Position numbers and translations under genes: made by a program. The notes under the pieces were generated by a model. That model saw only the letters and a list, made by a program, of their open reading frames with translations. It was not told the DNA's origin and made no database searches. A DNA stretch of 64,000 nt from Cinclus cinclus (lineage: Eukaryota; Chordata; Aves; Passeriformes; Cinclidae), in contig NC_085073.1 of the NCBI RefSeq assembly GCF_963662255.1, forward strand, positions 2,976,001 to 3,040,000, written 5' to 3'. Below are positions 40,431 to 52,700 of the stretch, one piece after another (position 1 is the first letter of the stretch; every line of letters starts with the position of its first letter).

Positions 40431-43247
40431 CCTACTCATTTTTGGGCTCTTCAACCCATAGTACAACTCAAAACAGGCTCTTTGGTGCTGGTCAGACTTC
40501 CCTACTGATCTCCTTCTGTCATATTCTATTTTTCAAGCTATTTTTCCCTCATCTGGTATTTTTCAGTGGTCTAAAGGTTACTCTGCTGAGGGTGATAGAC
40601 CCCAGTCACAAGGTGGCCTCTCTCTCAAGCGTGCAGACGGGCACATTTCAAAGACTTTGGCAGCAGCCAAAGCAGCCCTGTGCAGAGCAGACACCAATTT
40701 CAGCAGTGAATCTCCCTGCCCCCTATTGTCCCACGATTGTGTTTGCTCCAGTGGCCACATGAGGTGCCTGGGCCCATCTTCTCCAGCTGTCCTTGTGCCA
40801 ACAGTTTGTATTCAGCCTGGGACAAATCCAGCTGGTGAAATTCTCCCTGTGGCAGGTCTGGCCAGATCTGGCAGCTCCGGGCTGTTACATCACTTGGCCA
40901 AAGCTGACCTCTGTGTGCAGAGCACAAGGGGAAGATGCCCTCACCTCAATAGCCAGGACAAGGATTGATGGGTGTCACTTCAGCAGCCCATTATAATGCC
41001 AAGCTCACCTTTGGTGTTAATGAGGCCCCTTCATTAACAGCCTGGAGCAGAGGGGTCAGGTCCTGAATAGTGACAGGCTCCTTTCTCCCCCAGCAAGCTG
41101 GTGCTGCTCATTCAGAACTGGGTCACGTTGGCGGGGCAGTTTGAGGACGCTTGTGCTGCCCATGCTGCATCTGCAAGGGACGTGATGTGTTTGGGACTAT
41201 TCATCTGGCTCTTTTCACCAGCACTAAATACCCAGAAAGAATAAAATAAATTCTCATTGTGTTCCTACTTACTAAGAAAATTTTCCCTCTTCCTTCTGGT
41301 TCGGAGGGTTATTGTACATTTAAATCCTTCTGCATTTTTCAGTAGCTATAGCATGCTATAATTTAGATTTTCCTTGGGCACAAAAGAATTTAGTTAAGCT
41401 AAACTGTATTACAGTGTGGGTTGGGTTTCTTTTTTTTTTTTTTTATAAAGTCCTTCATTAATAAGGAACTAAAGAATTTCCAAGCTGTCTGTAATTTTTC
41501 CCAGATGCAGCTAGTAGTTGCTAGGAGTATCTTTTTGGCAATCAGAGTTTTTTGGTTATTAACAATCTGGGCTTTTGCTACACTGCACCAGGGTTAAATA
41601 TGTTCCGTGAACACTGCAGTGTGGAGTGTGAACTGCAGAAGGGGAAGGCAGACAACAGGCAAAAGAAAATCATTTTTTACAAGAATAAACACTGCTGGGG
41701 TTCACAGCTGATTGAAACAAGCCCAGGATTCCCTGCAGGGATCCCAGTGTTGATTAACAAACCAGGAATCACCGTGGCTGCAGCCCTCATTCACCCCTCA
41801 CTCACAGCTTCTCTCTGTCACCCTCAGGTGACCCAGTGCCAGACACAGAGCAGAGCAGCACCCAGGTCCCCCAGGAGAAACCAAATCCTCCCTCATCTTC
41901 AGGTTCAGGACATTTTCAGAGGCTGCACACAAGGTTGGCAAAGCCTTGGTCCACACCAGGAGAAAGGTCTCTGCCCCTTCTTACCTAAATATCACCAGCT
42001 GTGGGTTTCAGCTGCAGATTGGCTCACCACAGAGCACTTGGCTCATGGGATATGCTTTGCAGAAGTGACTGAAGACCACTGGAATCATTTTGCATCTGTA
42101 AGAGAAGGCAGTGAAGTCACTGACACCCAGAACTTGAGGATCTTTCCACTCACGCATGTTGCACACGGGCACAAATTGGAAGAGTGAATTTTCTCACAGA
42201 AACCCTGCTCAAACGTGAGGTTTTGTCTTAATCATTAAATCCTTCAGAGCTATTACAAGATGATAATTTTTCTGCACTGCCTGATTCTTTCCATGCTGGA
42301 ATCAGCCTTGCTTATTCCCTGGCTGGTATCCAAGCCACTCAGAGCCCAGACTGACCACAGAAGTCATGGTCTTCAGTGCAAGAGTAGAAGCAGGGAAGGC
42401 TGCAACTAAATTAGTAATGAGAAAATAATAATGAATAATGAAAAACAGTGAAACAAACTTGTTTCTCCAGAGACAGGAAGGCCAAGCCACAAGCACAGAC
42501 ATACAAAACCATGAAAGGGACTTGCAGTCACTATACATTTGATGTACAGCCCACCTCGCAGTGAGGGATGCTAAACCAACAGGAAAGAACTTTTCCTGGA
42601 AAATGAGCAATTCAGGCATCTTTGGCTGCATGAGGATGGTCTGGAGGGGCTGCTGGGGAGGGGTGGGGGGGTTGTGTGTGTTTGAGGGGGTCAGTTCTGT
42701 GTTTCTGCAGAGAAAAGGGATGGAAGAGGTGCCTCGAAGGGCAGTTTTGTCTGCAGCTGCCTGCTCCTCAGATCATCCCAAGAGCTGGGGTGGGCTCTGC
42801 CAGTCTGGTGGCCAGGGGGACACGTGAGCAAGGGCTGGAGCACCGGGACTCATCTGATGTCAACGCCCCGACTGTTGCTTCCTTTGCTCACGCTCCCCAG
42901 GAACAGCTACGTTCAGCATCTCAAGCATCTGTGGTGTGCACAGGCATGAGAGAGAAAGAACGTGTTGTCCTTTCCCAGGGCTGGAACCTGGGAAAACACC
43001 CCCGAAATCTTTCCCATCCCTGGCCAAGGCAGGGATAAGCGCAGTGCAAAGTCTTTTTTCCACTTTATTTTCCATCATCTCCAACTCTCACGGGACAGAA
43101 CCAGCCCTTGGCATGGTCTCCTACCACAGGCCAAGCCAGATTAAACACACACCTTTCAGTCCAAGACAAGGATCTTTGAGGCAAGACTCTGGAAAGAAAA
43201 ATAAAAAAAAAAACCAAACAAAAATGAAGGAGAGCTGTCGTGTCTAT

Positions 43248-43269
43248 TTTGCATATTTGAATATGCAAA
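43248..43269. promoter_or_regulatory. Perfect 10-bp palindrome with octamer motif
   Basis: Arms TTTGCATATT and AATATGCAAA separated by TG. The right arm plus the next base gives ATGCAAAT, the POU/Oct binding octamer. A TATAAAG lies at 43,416 and a TTATTGCAAA C/EBP-like site at about 43,384. Confidence 0.4.
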
Positions 43270-43804
43270 TAAGGGCTGTTTCTTATCCATTGGCACTGGC
43301 CCTACTGTAGATGGCAGCAGCACAGCAGATCTCTGCCAGCATCCAGTGCCACAAAGAAAGACGCTAATTGGATTTGCAGACGCTTATTGCAAAGCCCAGA
43401 AGTTGCTGGAATAGGTATAAAGAACCAGGAGCTCAGCCCACGGCTGCCTCGGGTGCGAAGGCACTCGGCTGACAGCTCGTTAGCTTGAGATCTCCCTGCA
43501 AAATCAGGAGTTTGGAGAAGCCTGGATGGCTGCCGGCTCTGGCATCCCCAGCACCCAAAACTCCCAACATGCTCCTAAAGAGCCTGGCAAATTTTCTACC
43601 CTTGGCTGGAATTTTTTTTTTCTTTTGAGGGGAGCTTGAAAAGAAAATCGGGGTAGGTTTGATCAGTGATTGTGCTGGAAATGGTTCAGGCTGGGAACTG
43701 CTAGTTGGACCAAAGGCTGGTTCTAGGAATTTCTCTCCTTGAGTGTTTTCGCAGTTGAATGTAAAGAGCCACCCCAGCACATTTTAAATTAATCTGTTCA
43801 CGCC

Positions 43805-43900
43805 ACTTCATCGAATATCCTGAGTTGGAAGGGATCCACAGGGATCAGCACAGTCCAGCTCCAAACTGCTTGTTCCAGCAGAGAGTGCTTGGAGCACCAG
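43805..43900 (-). mobile_element. Short CR1-like 3' end
   Basis: 'cgaatatcctgagttggaag' with 'ggatccacagggatca', antisense, diverged. Confidence 0.55.
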
Positions 43901-44982
43901 GTGGTGCTTACCTCAAATGGGACACCCCAAATTGTTCATAAAAATGTGGTTTAATGCCCAATTATTGGGCTGCCAGAGTGCATGTGGAAGCTAAGGCACT
44001 TGGTTTGGGCTTCCCATCTTGGAAGTGTCCAAGTTCTTGCTCAGATCCAGCCCCTGAAAGCAGGAGTGACCTGTGTCTAAATCAGAAGTGGGATGGCAGC
44101 TGTGTTCTCCACTGGGAGAGCACAAAAACAACCATTAACACCAGGCTGGGCAAAAATAAAGGCACGGAAAAATTACCATTGAGGAAAATTAAAACAAAAA
44201 AGCAAATTTTAACAGTGTTTCAGAAGAAGTCACAGGCAATTTTCCACTAAAAGGCTCAGGGTCTGGGGTTTCTGAACAACATCTCTTGCACAAGGTGGAA
44301 ATTCAGCAGAGCAAGAGCAAACCTGGGAAAGATTCCCAGGAAATACTCAGACCTGGGAGCACGTTACCTCCATGGACTGTGATGAGGGTGGGAGTGAATA
44401 GCCAAGATGGGGAGGTAGAAAATAAAAAGATTTAGACCCGAGAGTCACGTGCATGGGAATAATGTTCACAATTAAAGATATCAATGAGAACTCCCGGAGA
44501 AAGAGGCCCTTTCTCAATGGAGAAGAAAAGGGACTGTCCAAGGAGATGTCTCTTGGGACTGCATCAGACAGAAACACGGAAAATTAAAACCGGAGCACTT
44601 AAAGGAACCCAAATCAGGCTCTTTTTTGTTGTTGTTGTTGTTAACTGAAGCGATTAAGCATTTTGCTTGGCTAATATCCTCTATCAGGTTGATGAGGTAA
44701 AGTGGCTCTTTAGAACGATTTGGGAACCGATTAATCCTCGCCTATGGCGATCAGTCAGCGACACACAGAGTTATTGGCTAACACGGGGTTTTCTGCTGCC
44801 TCACAGAGATCAACAAATTATTTCAAACAAGAAAGTTTCACGGAGAAAAATTCTGAGCGAGTTTGCTCGGAAACAGTCACCAATTGCACTTGTAAAGATC
44901 AGTCCCACGTTCCTTTAGGGCTGGCAAAATTGAGAGCTGTAACTTGTCATTTAAAACTCGAAAAAAAGGGTAAAACTCTGCC

Positions 44983-45930
44983 TGGGAGGGAGAGAGAGGG
45001 GGGAGAGGGGGAAGGAAGGCGGGAAGGGGAAGGGAACTGCAGAGGAATGAGGGACAAAGGGGAGAAATGAGGGAAGTGAAGGGGAAATGGGAACTGAGAG
45101 GAAATGAGGAAGACTGAGGGGAAAATGAGGGAGATCAAGGTGGGGGGGGGGAAGATGAGAACTGAGGGGAAAAATGAGGGAGAGTGAAGGGAAAAGAGGA
45201 AACTGAGAGGCAAAATGAAGAGGACTGAGGGGAATGAAGGTGACCGAGAGGAAAACTAAAATTGAGAGGAAATGTCTGAGACTGAGGTGAGAAATGAGGA
45301 AGAGTGCGGGGGAAAATCGGGGAGACTGAGGGGAAAAGGAGAAAAACATAAAATGAGGGATACTGAGGGGAAAAAACGAGGAAGACGAAGGGAAAAGGAG
45401 ATGAACAGAGTGAAATGAGGGAGACTTGGGGATAAAATGCGTGAGACAAGGGGATACTGCAGGGAAAATAGGAACTGAGGGGGAAATGAGACTGAAGGGA
45501 AAAGGAGAGAAAATGAGGGGGGAATGAGAGAAACTGAAAGAAAATGAGGGAGACTGAGGGAAAAAGAGTGAAAGCAAAAAATCAGAAAGAAAAAGGAGAG
45601 CCACCAAGGGGAAAATGGAAACCGAGAGAAAATGTGGGAGATGGATGTGAGAAACGTGGAAAACGAAAAGAAATGGAAAGAAAATGAGAGAGTGTGGGCA
45701 ACTGAAACAAGAGGGGGCAAAGGAAAAATGAGGGAGAAAAAAGGGAGAATAAAGGAGTAAAGGAAGACGGGGCAGAACAAGAGCAAATGAGAGAAACTCA
45801 TTTGAATGAGGGGAAATAAGAGATAGGCAGGAAGGGGAGCACTGAGGGAAAATGAAAGACATCGAGGGGAAAATGAGACGGGAGAACGTGAGGGAGAGAC
45901 GGAGAGAAAAAAGGCGCAGGAAGGAGCGAT
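44983..45930. repeat. Polypurine (GA-rich) degenerate 20-21 bp minisatellite
   Basis: About 950 bp of plus-strand sequence almost lacking C and low in T. The loose unit is near AAAATGAGGGAGACTGAGGG. It ends about 770 bp before the MLLT1 ATG. The long pyrimidine-strand frame over it is Ser/Phe/Pro-rich and shows no gene features. Confidence 0.85.
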
Positions 45931-46325
45931 GAACAAGGCGAGCCCTGCCCGACCATCTCGGGCTGCTGAGCCCGCCGCATCGGGACCTGCGGCTTCCCTC
46001 GTTTCCCCTTGTTCCCACCTCATTTGCGTCGGGAATTGACACACCGTCGGGGAAACGTGGACCGAGGACGGCAAGGGAGGAGTAGGGGCGGGGTGGCACG
46101 GCCGGGAGCGCACGGCGAGGCCCACACGCCTGGTGCAGGTGTTGGTTGTGCACTAGGAGGAACATCGTGGGGGACAGAAGCGGGGACAGCAGCCGGAGCG
46201 GAGCGGCCGCCGCATCGCCCCACACGGGGCTGAGGGGGCGACCGGGCCCCGCTCCCGCCCCCCGCCTGACCCACAGCGCTGGCCCCGCCCACGGGCCCGC
46301 CCTCTCTGCAGCCCGCCCGACGCTC

Positions 46326-46400
46326 ATTGGTGGAGAGTGCTGTCCATCACGGGGAGGAGAGCGGGGCCCCGCCCCGCGGCGTGCGGCGCGCGGGCATTGG
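46326..46400 (-). promoter_or_regulatory. Paired inverted CCAAT boxes upstream of MLLT1
   Basis: Two ATTGG pentamers 70 bp apart, about 370 and 300 bp upstream of the ATG, each in a GC-rich context typical of NF-Y sites. Confidence 0.5.
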
Positions 46401-46700
46401 CGGCGCGCGGGGGCCGCTGTGGCGCTGAGGCGGTTTCCGGTTCCGCGGGGCGGGCGCGGGGCTGGCGCTGCTTGTGAGTGACACACAATGAGGCGGGCGG
46501 CGGGGCCGTGAGGGGCCGCGACCGAGCAGGCGGCGGCCGAGGAGGTGGGGAGGGGGGTGGGGGGGACGGACAGAGCGGCTTCGCTCGTGGACAGAGCGGG
46601 GGAAGATATTCTCTCCCCCCCCGCCCCGCCGACCGGGCAGCGAAACCGCCGCGGCGGCGGGAGCGAGCGAGCGGGGCCCGCGGCGCTGCTGTGCCCAGCC

Positions 46701-46712
46701 ATGGACAATCAG
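46701..46712 (+). CDS. MLLT1: MLLT1 coding exon 1
   Basis: Only four codons, Met-Asp-Asn-Gln, then GTGAGG. Identified because MDNQ is the ENL N-terminus and the frame matches exon 2. Too short to find by ORF length. Confidence 0.92.
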
Positions 46713-49700
46713 GTGAGGGGAGCGGCCGCGCCGCGCTGCCGGAGGGGTGGGGCGGTGCCGCCCCCCGCTCAGAGAGGGGGGCACGTAGGGAGGGACCCCC
46801 GGGGAGGGGGCCGTGAATGGGGGGGGGGCGCCCCTGTCCTCGGGAAGGGGGGGCTGGGGGGCATATATCTTCCTCACACCCTGTTTTTGGGGGGCACACC
46901 TCCTCCCAACCCCTCTTTTGGGGGGAGGGTGCATGTCTTCCCCACACCCTTTAAGGGGGGACATCTTCTCCCCATTCCCTTTGGGGGTGCACACTTTATC
47001 CCCAGCTGTTTTCGGGGAGCGCATCTCCTCATCGGTCCTATTTGGGGGGCACGCCTCCTCCTTCCCACACCATCTTGCGGGGGCACATCTCCTCTCCAAT
47101 CCTGTTTGGGCGGCACACGTCCTCCTCACACCCCTTTGTGGGTTCATACCTCCTCCCTACAGCTCCCATTTAGGGGGCACGTCTCCATCTCACACCCTCT
47201 TGGGGGTGGCAGATCCCCCTCAATCCAATTTGAGGGATCACACCTCCTTCTCACTCCCCATTTGGGGAGGGTGCACGCCTTTTCCCCACTCCCGTTTTGG
47301 CGGACACGTCTCCTTAATCCCATTTGGGGGGCACACCTCATTCCCGCACCTTTCGCGTGGGCACACCTCCTTCCCACCCCCCCCGTTTCTGGGGGTGCAT
47401 CATTTCCCCGGTCCCATTTGGGGGGACACATCACACCCCTCATTTGATGGGGACTCCTCCTTCCCACCCCACATTTGGGGGTCACACTCCCTCCCTCTCC
47501 CCACTGAGGGGGGACACGTCCCCACACTCTTCGGGGTGGGGGGGGAGGGTGCAGCCCTCTCCCCTCCGTGGGCGGCCGCTTCAGCCTCGCCCGCGGCAGG
47601 GGGTGTGAGCAGCATTTCCCGCAAATTCCTGCCTGGGATTATTGCCGGGGAGGGAGGTGCCGGCGGGGCGACCCCCCCCCCCCCGAGCCGCGCCTCCAAG
47701 GGTTAATGCCACCGGGAGAGTCCCTGGCGGCCCGGGGGGTTCCGGGATGCGTGCAGAAACTTCACCTGAGGTGATGGGGATGGGGAGCCTTTTGTGTGCG
47801 GGGAGCGGGTAACAGGTACCTCCGGGCTGAGGTTCGGGAACCAGCCCCGCTATCCTGGATAATCACCCGGAGGAGCGGGAATGGGAGCTGCTGATGGCTT
47901 TCAGGCAATTAGCACATCAAACAAAAACCAGAGCAGCCTTCAGAATGTTTATTGAGAAGTTGAAAGCAGGCTCCTTTGTATTATTACAAATTGTTTGAAT
48001 AGGATCCTGATTTCCCTTTGTTGAGAGACACGCTTGGAAAAAAAAGGGAAAAAAACCCTCCATTTTCAGCGGAGCAACTTTGGATGCTGGTAATGTTGGG
48101 AGATCTTATTTTCAAATGTGTTTCAACTTCTGGCTTAATTCACAACGATTGTTAATTGGAGCAGGGTGTGAGGAGTGCAGCAAGTACAACTTTCACTCTC
48201 AGTTAAACAGTTCTCTTTTATGTTTAATTTCGGTGTCTTCCACACAGCCCCATCTGGTTCTCAGCTCCAATTTCTCAGCCGTTTCAACTCGGAAAGGCAG
48301 ATTTTGTAGCCTGACAGTCATTTGCACTTCTCAGGAGAGGGGTAGTAACTGGCAACAGTAGCAGGATTTAAAGGGTAATTATGGAATCGATAACGTGAGG
48401 CTGCGGCACAGACTGGCTCAGGGGATGTGAACACTGTGGGAAGCATCCCAGATAAAGCAGGCCTGCAGGCACACTCCAATGCGAGCTCGGGATTTCGGCA
48501 GGCTGGCTCCACATAATGCTCTTGCAGCATTGGAGGGATTGCTGTGCTCAGAGTGAAGCACACCTTGCCTTTCTTCTCAGCCCTTAATGCGACATGAAAG
48601 AACAGCCGGCCCTGGGCCTTGGTTCTTAGAGCAGGAGCGAGGTGGGGCTGCTCTAGATAAGCCTTAAGAACAGGAAAAAATGGCCTGCCAAGAGAACTTG
48701 CAGAGGAAGGTATCCTAAAGAAATGCTGCAGCAATAATGGTGAAGGAATTAATGAGATGAGTTTGTCCCCGAGCCTTAGGATTGATGTGTTGGGTGGCTG
48801 AAGGTATTTTGCTGTAAAGATTTAAACTGCCTGAAAGAGTGTGTTAAAGCTTATGGTTGAAATTGGAACTGGACTGCAATTTGGGAGGTCAGGCTTTGAT
48901 GCCTGGCGCTCTGCAGACCTCCTGTGAGAGCTTTTTACAACGACAAGAAGGCTGAGATGGAGCCACTTGTGCTTTTTCAGCAACTATTCACCACGCTCGG
49001 GAAAAAAATCTCGGGCTGGAGATGCAGAATATTTTTTGAGCATTAATTGTGATCACGCTCCTTGCTGCAGTTTGTCAGGGGGAAAAATAAGGATTACACT
49101 TTCCCTAAACATTTATCTGGAGCTTAGGAAGCTTTTTCTTTCCCTGCTCATTGTCTGACATGCCCTTGGTTTGGCTCCGGGTCAACATGTAATATAGGTA
49201 ATGACAAATAATGCTGCCTCTCCCAATGGTAATTGGGACTTGCTAGGAAGAGCAAGACACTTATTTTCAAGCCTGAAGTGAAGAATGGGGTAGGGACTGA
49301 AAGCAGCCCTTTTTTTTTTTTTTCTACAAGCCTCCCGGTGTTGAAGGTGGATTTTGTTAGGTTTAGCTTGTAATCACTGCTGCTGCTCTGGTTTGTGTAA
49401 CAAATGTACAAAAAAGTTGGGTACCTTGAGTTATTCTGTGTCTACAAATGTGGCTCTAAGATTTCCTTGATTTATCTTGTGTCTGAATCCCATTTGCCTT
49501 TTCTCTGTTACATCTGTTTAATTCATTTCCTTTCTCCTGGCTGTGAAGTCTGCAATACTATGTGGATTTTCACCATTAATTTCATTTGGTTTTAAGGCAC
49601 TTAATGGGATTTTTGTGCTTTGAGCCAGACATGGAATACACCTTCTCTGTTACTCAGTGATCAGAGTAGGACTCAGGAGTGCAAATCAGAATTAGGTCAG

Positions 49701-52700
49701 TTTAGTGTTGGACATTGTATGGGCAGATATGTTAACTTGGTCTTTGAAAGTGAAATAATAAAATATATTCAGAACCATACAGGAAACCTAATTTTCTTCT
49801 CATGCGTGATATATTCTAGAGAATATCATAAACCACCAATTCACGGTCTGATTTTTCCTGTTTCGAGATGAGTTTTCTGTCAGTGCTGTGAATTCTGTAA
49901 GCTGTGAACATCAAGTTCTGTCTCTTTCTAGAAATAAAGATTCCTCAATTAGGACTTTGCTGACAATTTAACTGATAAGTGAGGCAGAGAAGCCGATCCC
50001 TCTTGTAGAGCTGCTTTCTCTGCAATGTTAATATTAGGAAGAAAATAGGTATGAAATGGTGCTGGAGCTATTTTTGTGCCAGCTTTGCCGTTGAGAACGG
50101 CGGTTTGCAGTCCGAGGCTTATCCCCACATGGGGGCTGTTGTCCTCCCAGTGCCTCCCAGCACGGTTTTATGTTGTCTGTGCTCACACTCCTGCCTCTGT
50201 CCCCACGCAGTGCACGGTGCAGGTGAAGCTGGAGCTGGGGCATCGGGCCCAGCTGCGCAAGAAGCCGACCACGGAAGGGTTCACCCACGACTGGATGGTG
50301 TTCGTGCGGGGCCCGGAGCAGTGCGACATCCAGCACTTCGTGGAGCGCGTCGTCTTCCGGCTGCACGAGAGTTTCCCAAAACCCAAGAGAGGTCAGAGGG
50401 GGCTGGACGTGGTTTATCTCTATGAAAGAGCATTTTGCAAGTCGAGGTTGTGTTGAACTGTCACTTTTCTGTGAAATATCTCCTTAAAGAGTAGCGAAAT
50501 GTCCATTGCGTGCACTCCAGTTTTAACCTTTCCCCGCTGTGTTTGAGGAAGGTCAGGGAGAGTGGGACCTTTCTTCTGTTGAAAGGGCAGGAGGTGAGCT
50601 GCTTTCTCCTTTTATTTAAGCATTAGTACGTGCAGGTTCTCAAGACGCAAGTGACAGCAGAAGATAATTTATGTTATACAATGGGAAAGATGGGTTTGAT
50701 TTGTTGGAATTTGCCAGCAAAAGCTGGAAGCGCGTGAGAGATGCTTTAATACTGGGCTCAGATGGGTATTGGGTATGGAGAGTTTTCCCAATTCTTGCAA
50801 TTTCTAGTCTCAGGTGCCAGTTCAGGTAGCCTTAACTCAGCTGAAGTCAATACTGCCATGGGGTGATGGTTTCTTTGCTGTGCATTCCCCCTGCAAGCCC
50901 GGTGCAGTCACTGTGGTTGGGTTGGAGTGTTATTTTCTGATTTGGTTTCTGACTCTGTAGCAGAACAAACCTTATTCTTGACATGGGGCAGCAGGAGCTC
51001 ATGAAGTAGAGGAGGAGGAGCAGGAATTGCCCTTCTCAGGGGCAGTGCAGTTACATCTGTGTAGGATTGTGTAACTGAAGCTGCAGTGCTTTAAGAAATA
51101 CAAGATACCCGTGAGAATTGTTCTATGTGCATTCTTGGAAATGCTGCTGTGGGAGCAGGACACTCGGGATGCCTTAGGACAACCTGTGACATTGGGTATT
51201 TGTGGTGGAAAGGATCTGAGAGGTGCTCAGCCTTCACAGGGGTGTGACTCTGGTCTGTGTGTTGATAATATCTCCTTCAAACTGCTCTGCTAAAACTGAT
51301 GTATGAGAAGCAGGTACAGGACTGAGCTGAAAGCTGATTTATAGAATAAAAATGCAGTTTGTGGGTTACAGTTCTTGTCTTCTGGTGCAATTAATTTATT
51401 ACAAATAACTGCGTGGGGGTAGTACATAGAATCCCAGAATGGTTTGGGTTGGAAGGACCCTTAAAACCCATCCCATTCCATCCCCTACCATGGCAGGGAC
51501 AACTCCCATGATCCCAGGCTGCTCCAAGCCCCAATGTCCAACCTGGCCTTGGGCACTGCCAGGGATCCAGGGGCAGCCACAGCTGCTCTGGGCACCCTGT
51601 GCCAGGGCCTCACCACCCTCCCAGGGAACAATTCCTAATTCCCAATATCCCATCCAGCCCTGCCCTCTGGCAGTGTAAAACCGTGGCCTTTGCTCAGTCA
51701 GTTGCTGTAACATCTGCCTTTACAGGGGTATTTTTACCCAGTCCCTGGGTTTCCATGTTTACTTGAGCTTGCTGCTAATGCCAGTGTGCCTTTGACCGGG
51801 TCATGTCTGGGTTGTACCTAAATCCTGTGGTAAGTGCCTCTCCTATTCCTGAGTTGATTTGAAGGGTTTCTTCAGATCCCTCTTGGAGCAGATCCTGGTG
51901 CTGAAGGTGGGCTCGTGCTGCTGGCAGATTGCTCTTGGAGCCCTTGGAATTTGTCAGAATAGAGTGGCAGAGGAACAAAGGCTGCTTGGCAGATAGGCTT
52001 AAGATTCCTGCTGCCATATTGGCACTGCTCTTTGGTTTGGGATTTTTCCCTCTAATTGACAGGGTTCTTACATGAAATTCAAGTTAAAGCAAGTCTAGAG
52101 GTTCTTATTATTTTTAGTGATGCCCTTTTTTTCTCAGTTGCATTTGGAGTGCTGCTTTCCAGCACCTTAATGATGGTAGAAGTGCTTAGAGCTGGGTGCG
52201 GATAGTACAGCTACATTAAAGGAAAATAATTTGTGTGCTTTTAGGTTTGATGTACTGTTTCCTAATCATATTAATTACTTGGAATTCTTAAGAGAAACTC
52301 AAAAGATTTGCACTGAATTCCTCTAATTACCTAATTGACTTTATTTACATATATCGTAGTACATAAATTATATGCAAGTGCATCCGGTTCCTGAGAGGGA
52401 GAATATCTGTGTGGGTCTCGTGTTTCTCCTGGCAGCTGCTGTGTGCTGCTACATCATGGCCAGAGAAGTGATCCTGGAATCCTTCAAATGGGTTATCCTG
52501 GAATGGATAATGAGAAGGATTCAGGAGCATGAACCCACACCAGATAGCGGGACAGGGGGAACTGAGGCAGGGACATGCAGATTAGTTTTTGAGAAGCAAT
52601 TAACTTTTCTAATTGCTGTTTCTGCAGTAAGCAGCTCTGACCTTAGCAGCAAACTGGTTCACCTTCCTTGTGTGTAAAATAAATAGCAGTGCTCACCTGC

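Larger units (their letters stand above)
33261..44980. other. Intergenic region ACER1 to MLLT1, no gene seen
   Basis: Holds the listed CR1 pieces, the CpG-rich patch and simple A or T runs. 36.2-39.5 kb is noticeably AT-rich and unique, with octamer (ATGCAAAT-type) motifs at 38,661 and 39,374 and a TATAAAA at 38,796. No exon with recognisable protein similarity was found. Confidence 0.6.
45950..46830 (+). promoter_or_regulatory. CpG island promoter of MLLT1
   Basis: CpG-dense sequence around the ATG at 46,701. Upstream elements include GC boxes (CCCCGCCC near 46,272) and two inverted CCAAT boxes at 46,326-46,330 and 46,396-46,400. No TATA. The island resumes at about 47.5-47.77 kb after the intronic minisatellite. 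Confidence 0.8.

Noticed and set aside
40259..40762. 167-aa plus-strand frame
   Set aside because: Starts inside an antisense CR1 end and continues into unique DNA with no family similarity or splice support.
43416..43620. U6/7SK/Y-RNA type Pol III gene
   Set aside because: TATA, octamer and T-run are present, but the sequence between does not match any small RNA I recognise and no clear PSE was seen; kept only as a speculative finding.
44951..46708. 585-aa minus-strand frame (Ser/Phe/Pro-rich)
   Set aside because: Read through the pyrimidine strand of the GA tract and the MLLT1 CpG island; low complexity with no domain.
46545..47706. Overlapping ~300-aa frames in MLLT1 intron 1
   Set aside because: Produced by the ~31-bp G-rich minisatellite; different frames give equivalent repeats and the region is intronic.
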